A stretch of 35,016 nucleotides of DNA. Source: Gnetum montanum. Taxonomy: Eukaryota > Streptophyta > Gnetopsida > Gnetales > Gnetaceae. The notes under the pieces were generated by a model. That model worked only from the letters and a program-made list of their open reading frames with translations, ran no database searches and had not been told where the DNA came from. Shown here in pieces: positions 30,770-35,016 of this stretch. Location: NCBI GenBank assembly GCA_015680685.1, contig MNCI01012629.1:869979-904994 (forward strand), written 5' to 3'. Position numbers and translations under genes: made by a program. Numbering within the stretch: position 1 is the stretch's first letter; every line of letters starts with the position of its first letter.

Positions 30770-31783
30770 CTACCATAAATGGTATATGATCCGATAGTCT
30801 TGTTTAAGATGAAAGGGATTGATCTTGATTTTTCTCACCTTCATCTTTAGAAATTAACTCTAGTAACTTGGTAACTTGGAAGAATTGAACTTCATACCAA
30901 ATATAATATAATGTCTCAATGAAGAATGTTGTTGACCTATCCTCATTAATCATAGAAAAGTAATTAGTAAATTATGGATCTTAATGAGTACTATTCATCA
31001 ACATCATCTGTTCCTAAATTCTAGGCTTTGATTTATCTATTGAAGATTCAAATTAAGAAGAATATGCACTGGCCAATGGAATTTCATGTTTAATTAATGG
31101 AAATATCTTCTTCAAATCAAGTTCATCTTTCAAGGATTCCTTTACACATCCATGTTTTAAGAATTGATAAACACCACTTCCAACTTTTTCATTGAAGTCT
31201 CCACAAAGAATAATTGGCATTGGATCAATATAGTTTCTTCAAAATTTCTTCTATTTTCTTACTCAAGTATGCTCCTTTACATAATCTAACATCTAGACAT
31301 GTTGATTTGACAATTAAATTTATGTTGACTACACATACACATCTTCCTAATAGATGTATTCCTAGTATCAAGGCAAAGACTATGTGACCTTTCCAAAATC
31401 TTGATCGTTCTTTCTTTTCCATCCTTTGGAGTTCTAGAATTTCAATAATCATATTTTCTAAATTCCATTCAAATCTATGTACTAATTCAAACTTGACTTC
31501 TTTATGAAAGATTATGCAACCATCCATGTTGTGATTTCTGGAATATGCTATAAATACCTCTTTATCCCATCTTTTCTAAGTCCAGTTGGAATTGGTATAG
31601 AAATTCCCATGGCAAGACTTCTTGTAGGCACAAGACATCAGCATCCAACTCTTGTAACTCTACTAATATGTGTTGCTATCGATACTTATGCTAATGCAAG
31701 GTCCATGGTGGACATAGCGAATGTTGTTTCTTACTTGCTAGGAATCTTGCAAGCATGTTGTATGTTGTAACTTTCATTCTCAT
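30770..31783 (-). pseudogene. Intron-free pseudogene of a CCR4/Nocturnin-type deadenylase (EEP domain)
   Basis: EEP (endonuclease/exonuclease/phosphatase) enzymes of the CCR4 class remove poly(A) from mRNA. The minus strand shows the whole domain in order: MKVTTYNMLARFLASK (from 31783); HILVELQELDADVLCLQEV with the catalytic Glu of L-Q-E; DGCIIFHKEVKFELVHRFEW (like D-G-C-A-I-F-[YF]); VCVVNINLIVKSTCLDVRLC (like V-N-T-H-L...D-V-[KR]-L); PIILCGDFNEKVGSGVYQFL with the G-D-F-N motif; and SDHIPFMVEL, the final S-D-H. Stops interrupt it near 31680, and reading frames shift near 31570, 31230 and again toward the end. About 1 kb holds a whole domain that is split by introns in the plant CCR4-like genes I know, so a retrocopy is likely. 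It lies in the same orientation as, and on the interior side of, the adjacent 3' LTR. Confidence 0.8.
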
Positions 31784-31789
31784 TCTTGG

Positions 31790-32800
31790 ATTATCTACTA
31801 GATCATTACTCTTTATGAGTATCATACATCTTGTACAAAGGATATTATGACTCTTCATGTTGTTCTACATTATGATTTGGTTGTAAGAAAAATTGATATA
31901 CATCTTTTTGACCATCTTTGTTCATAAACTAATCATCAACTACTACATCAAATGATTAATTGATTTACTACATTATATATTTCTTAACAACCTTTCTATC
32001 CCTCTTAAAAACATAGAATTTAGCAGTGTAACTAATGACATGCCATACTAAGTTTAAGCACTTATTCTTAATTCCTAAGAGGTTACATTGTAAGTCTCAA
32101 TAATTAAATTGGTAGGTATGATTGGCTAGTTTATGTTACGGCCCCTTAAGACATTATTTAAGATGTTATTGAATTATTGGGTACTCAAATGATAAATTTA
32201 ACCTCACCATTAAGTTTAGAAGGATGAAAATTTTTGGAAATGATTATTCATATGTTAGAAAAGGACATCATATGCTCAAGTTATGCTAAAATTAAACTTT
32301 TTAGGGTGTTGAGGTAATATGTTGGGTAAGGGATAAAAACTAATTTTTTTGGTTTCATGGGATAGATCTGACATCACCATTGTATCCCAAAGGTTAAAAT
32401 CTATAGGAAATGAATATTTTTTCAGTGAAAAAGGCTTTTGATAAAAACATTATGGCTTTTGAGGTCTAGAACCTTTAACATGAAAAATAAGACTTTTCAA
32501 GAGATCACGCATCCCAATACTACCCTAGGATGAGCATGCTTAAGTATGAAGTATTTATCTCATGTGTTGCCAATGCACCAAATCTCTATTTTTTAAAATA
32601 AATTTTCTTGCTTCTTAATTTAAACTAATGAGATTATAGATGAAAAATTTTAAATTCTCTATAGGTTGACAAAAAAATTTTCCTTCACCAAGGGTAGGGA
32701 TCGTTGCTAGGTTAGGGATGATGGCAGCAACCACTAGCCTCTAGATCGATGAGCATGACATGACAAGAGAGCATGGAAGAGGACAGAAATCATAGCAGCA
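31790..32800. other. AT-rich region, no gene seen
   Basis: Possible gypsy-LTR-like edge TGTTACGGCCCCTTAAG at about 32134, unpaired. No domain recognised. Confidence 0.4.
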
Positions 32801-32919
32801 ATGGGTAGGAGAAAGTGTGGCAATGGGTAGTGGAAATGGTAATTGTTGGTAGTAGTGGGTATGATTACTATGGTGGAGGTGCGTTGGAAGTGCCATGGTG
32901 GTGGGTAGGCTTATCCTCA

Positions 32920-33165
32920 GGCCTATGCAGCCCCTACCATGGCCTTTGTAGCCTAGTTGGAGCTAGCATGGCCCAAGAAGGGCATGCATGGCCTATACAA
33001 GGGCCTACACATCCCACGCAAGGACAAATGTAATCCAACCAAGGCCTAGGTGGTTCATGTAAGGGTTGAAGTGGTCCAAGAGGGGCTTGCGTGGCCCCCA
33101 CAAGGGCCTACATAACCCAAATAGTGCCTACACAACCCTAACTAGGTCTTGCACAACATAGGTAG
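32920..33165. repeat. Minisatellite, 20-21 bp period
   Basis: About twelve imperfect units of 20-21 bp on the pattern GGCCTACAYGGCCCAANCAAG, for example GGCATGCATGGCCTATACAAG, GGCCTACACATCCCACGCAAG and GGCTTGCGTGGCCCCCACAAG. GC-rich for this window. ORFs here are by-products of the repeat. Confidence 0.8.
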
Positions 33166-33212
33166 CTAGTTCATTACTAGTATGAGATTATCACTAAAGC
33201 AATGTTGGAGGG

Positions 33213-33572
33213 ATGCCAAAAGGAGTAGTGATCTACAACACCAATAGTGTCCATGGGATGCTAGAAGAGGTAGTGATCTACAACACTAGTGATGTTCATA
33301 ATCTACTAGAGAGGACAGTGATCTGTAGTGCCATTGATGTCCATAGTGCATCAGAAGGGAAAGTGATCTGCAATACCATTGGTATCTGCAGTACACTAGA
33401 AGGGGTAATGATCCATGACATTGGTGGTTTCTACAGTGCACTGAAGGGGGTAGTGATTCATGGCATCAATGGCCTTTGTAGTGCACTAGAGTATGTAGTG
33501 ATTCATGAAACCATCAGTGTCCATGGGGCACCAAAAGAGGTAGTGATTCATAACATTGATAGACAACAATGA
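33213..33572 (+). repeat. Minisatellite, 45 bp period, eight units in an open frame
   Basis: Units start at 33213 and then every 45 bp to 33528. Each has GTAGTGATCYRYRAYAYC and a GTCCATRGTGCA-like end. Because 45 is a multiple of three, the + frame stays open for 119 codons and gives 15-residue repeats such as MPKGVVIYNTNSVHG, MLEEVVIYNTSDVHN and ALEYVVIHETISVHG. Whether this is ever translated is unknown; nothing resembling a promoter, known domain or spliced context was seen. Confidence 0.88.
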
Positions 33573-34020
33573 TGTCAAAGGCAATCGAGGGCATGCATGA
33601 GGCAAGGTGGATGATGCAATGGAGGGTCACAATAGTGAGAAGTAAGTGACATGCATGGTGGTAGAAGAAAACAAGCAGTGAGTGGCATGTGTGGGAAGAC
33701 AAAGGTGAGCGGTGGAGGGTAGCAATGAAGGGCAGTAGTAGAATGGATAGTGGTGCAATGTGTTGGCACATTTGGCCATTTTATGGAACAGTAAGACTCA
33801 TGGGTTTGATTTTGGTAAATTTTCAATAACTTACAAGAATTATCAAAGTTATATATTCAAAAGTTGTTGGCATGTTAAGGTTCAATTGCCCGGTTGTTAA
33901 GACCTTGTGGAGTAAATTAAAGGATGAATGGGACGATAGGATTGATATTGATATGGAGTACTTTTGAGGCAAAAAAAAAATGGTGTTGGGATATTTCAGA
34001 GACATTGTGAAACATCCGTT
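33573..34020. other. GTGG-rich to AT-rich transition, no gene seen
   Basis: 33580-33770 is G-rich with GTGG and GCATG words, probably a decayed extension of the minisatellites. 33780-34020 is plain AT-rich sequence. Confidence 0.45.
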
Positions 34021-34470
34021 ACCATTCCAAAAAATGTTCTAAAGATGCAAATATTTTAGTTTTACGTTTTTGGAGACTCGTGATTTTCCAAATGCCAAAC
34101 CCTCACTCACGCAGTTCAGCAAACCGAACCATGAAATTCCTGGGCATGGATCTGTGGAAGGCCTATACAACAGCTAAATAATACATGCAATCATTGTTGT
34201 TTGAATGTGCTCTGGATGGTCACAGAAAATGCCCATTTTACCTCCCAGGATTTTGTCCTAAACGTAACCCTGTTCACGGATTCCACTAACGATTTGGTGA
34301 GTTCAGCAATGGAATTGAACTCGATTTTCCTACTCCACACAGTGGCAGGATTGACAAGGGTTCTTCCGCTGCCAGCGCAAATTCATCATTTGGTGGAAGT
34401 TTGGGTGTTCTTGGAAAATTCGTGGGTCTGTTTTTCTACCATTGGGGCTTCCAGCAGGGTTAATTCGACA
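34021..34470. other. CpG-retaining flank of the 34477-34817 gene model
   Basis: Composition resembles low-copy sequence, with intact CG dinucleotides. On the minus strand it would be downstream sequence or 3' UTR of the gene model. A 94-codon ORF on the + strand (34201-34485) has no recognisable domain. Confidence 0.4.
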
Positions 34471-34476
34471 ACGGTG

Positions 34477-34817
34477 TCAACATAACATGCAAGCAGTGGG
34501 CGCACAAAGGCAGATGAAGGCAATAATAGCAGCGCCAACACAATACGCAGATGCAGGATGCATGAAAAACCCCAAATCAGAATCTGCATTTTTCGGTGTT
34601 CTGTCCCGCGCGTCTACAATTGCACTGCAAAAAATAAAAAATAGAGGACAAAAGGTAGAGAGCAAAGGATGGACGACAAGCAGATTCATTTCGAATTTTG
34701 GGCGGTATGTCGTCCTCCTGCAACTTACCTCCCAAAACAGCAGCCATGACCAACGTCGATGCATTCGGCATCGCATACCAGTCCGATGAATACGGCAACA
34801 AAGACACAAAAGCACAT
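34477..34817 (-). CDS. Candidate two-exon gene for a small Cys-rich membrane protein, DUF1218-like at best
   Basis: Minus-strand model: exon 1 34817-34729 (ATG at 34817), intron 34728-34625 (104 bp), exon 2 34624-34477 ending TGA; 78 residues. Splice signals are good: donor GGGAG|GTAAGT, acceptor TTTATTTTTTGCAG|T after a pyrimidine run. Exon 1 encodes a hydrophobic start (MCFCVFVAVFIGLVCDAECI). Exon 2 encodes a second membrane segment with Cys residues, HPASAYCVGAAIIAFICLC then APTACMLC. The layout of a first membrane helix, a short polar loop, [YF]-x-[SA]-x-A-x-x-x-G-x-[GA] and a Cys-rich helix end resembles plant DUF1218 proteins, but those have about four helices and roughly 150-190 residues. 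This would therefore be a truncated copy or a partial model. The start codon and full exon set are uncertain. Confidence 0.35.
34625..34728 (-). other. Putative intron of the 34477-34817 model
   Basis: 104 bp, GT...AG on the minus strand, T-rich toward the acceptor. Joining the exons puts the hydrophobic exon 1 frame in phase with the exon 2 frame, which unspliced sequence does not. Confidence 0.5.
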
Positions 34818-34880
34818 CAGTACAAGTGTCCAGAGATATTTCTAGCCGATGCTAGTAAACCAGAGTTTGCAGTTTATTGA

Positions 34881-35016
34881 TAAAATTTAAAAATTTAAAA
34901 TAATCCACAATACCGTATGCACTAAAGTATGGAGCCCCATTATAAACTTACCTTTTTTAAAAAATTATCTCAAGACTCCAAAAACATTATTGTTCAAAAT
35001 AAGTTACTACCTACAA
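34881..35016. other. AT-rich end of window
   Basis: No feature recognised. On the minus strand this would be upstream of the candidate gene; no clear promoter seen. Confidence 0.4.

Noticed and set aside
32134-32150. TGTTACGGCCCCTTAAG as a gypsy LTR start
   Set aside because: The edge looks typical, but no matching end, PBS, PPT or second copy was found.
32815-33033. 72-codon ORF, Gly/Tyr/Trp-rich
   Set aside because: Mostly overlaps the 20-21-bp minisatellite, whose period does not keep a frame; likely incidental.
33514-33826. Minus-strand ORFs rich in His, Leu and Cys
   Set aside because: Antisense shadows of G-rich GTGG repeat sequence; the His-rich look comes from the repeat.

Overview
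The window looks like nuclear DNA from a plant with a large, repeat-rich genome. A gymnosperm is my guess, because the retrotransposons are old, eroded, nested and mostly poor in CpG, but the sequence does not prove it. There is one assembly gap (17184-17636, 453 N). I see no bacterial operons, tRNA, rRNA or CRISPR. Nearly all of the window is transposable-element sequence.

Layout. (1) 503-6408 is a dead Ty1/copia element on the + strand, with two 376-bp LTRs, a Met-tRNA-type PBS, gag-PR-IN-RT-RNase H in copia order, and TSDs of TGGAC/TGGAT. (2) 6549-7395 is an old copy (copy A, +) of an LTR family seen three more times in the window. (3) 9297-14834 is a second copia-like element on the minus strand, with ~1.05-kb LTRs, a PBS, a PPT and TSDs of TGATA/TGATC. 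It carries gag only, with no pol that I can recognise, so it resembles a TR-GAG non-autonomous element. (4) About 15480-20600 is a Ty3/gypsy carcass on the minus strand (gag, protease, RNase H, integrase), with its RT region falling in or near the N gap. (5) A second minus-strand gypsy integrase relic lies at about 26200-26680. (6) 23877-24643 (copy C), about 27060-27351 (copy D) and 27352-28362 (copy B) belong to the same LTR family as copy A. Copy B is a young, CpG-rich solo LTR with a perfect ATAAT target-site duplication. (7) 29636-30286 is a different LTR on the minus strand, followed by a G-rich PPT. (8) About 30770-31783 (minus) is an intron-free, decayed copy of a CCR4/Nocturnin-type deadenylase (EEP) domain. 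(9) 32920-33165 and 33213-33572 are two adjacent minisatellites with 20-21-bp and 45-bp periods. (10) About 34020-34880 is CpG-retaining, gene-like sequence with a plausible two-exon minus-strand model for a small membrane protein.

Most interesting signal: the LTR family of items 2 and 6 carries hairpins whose loops are constant while the stems change from copy to copy yet stay complementary. In the young solo LTR, three tandem modules each hold two hairpins that share one stem word, and the word differs between modules (TAAG/CTTA, TGAG/CTCA, TCAAG/CTTGA). A separate long hairpin shows compensated stem change across three diverged family members. I know of no named feature that matches this. 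It suggests either a selected RNA structure in the R-U5 part of the transcript or a DNA mechanism that rewrites inverted repeats.
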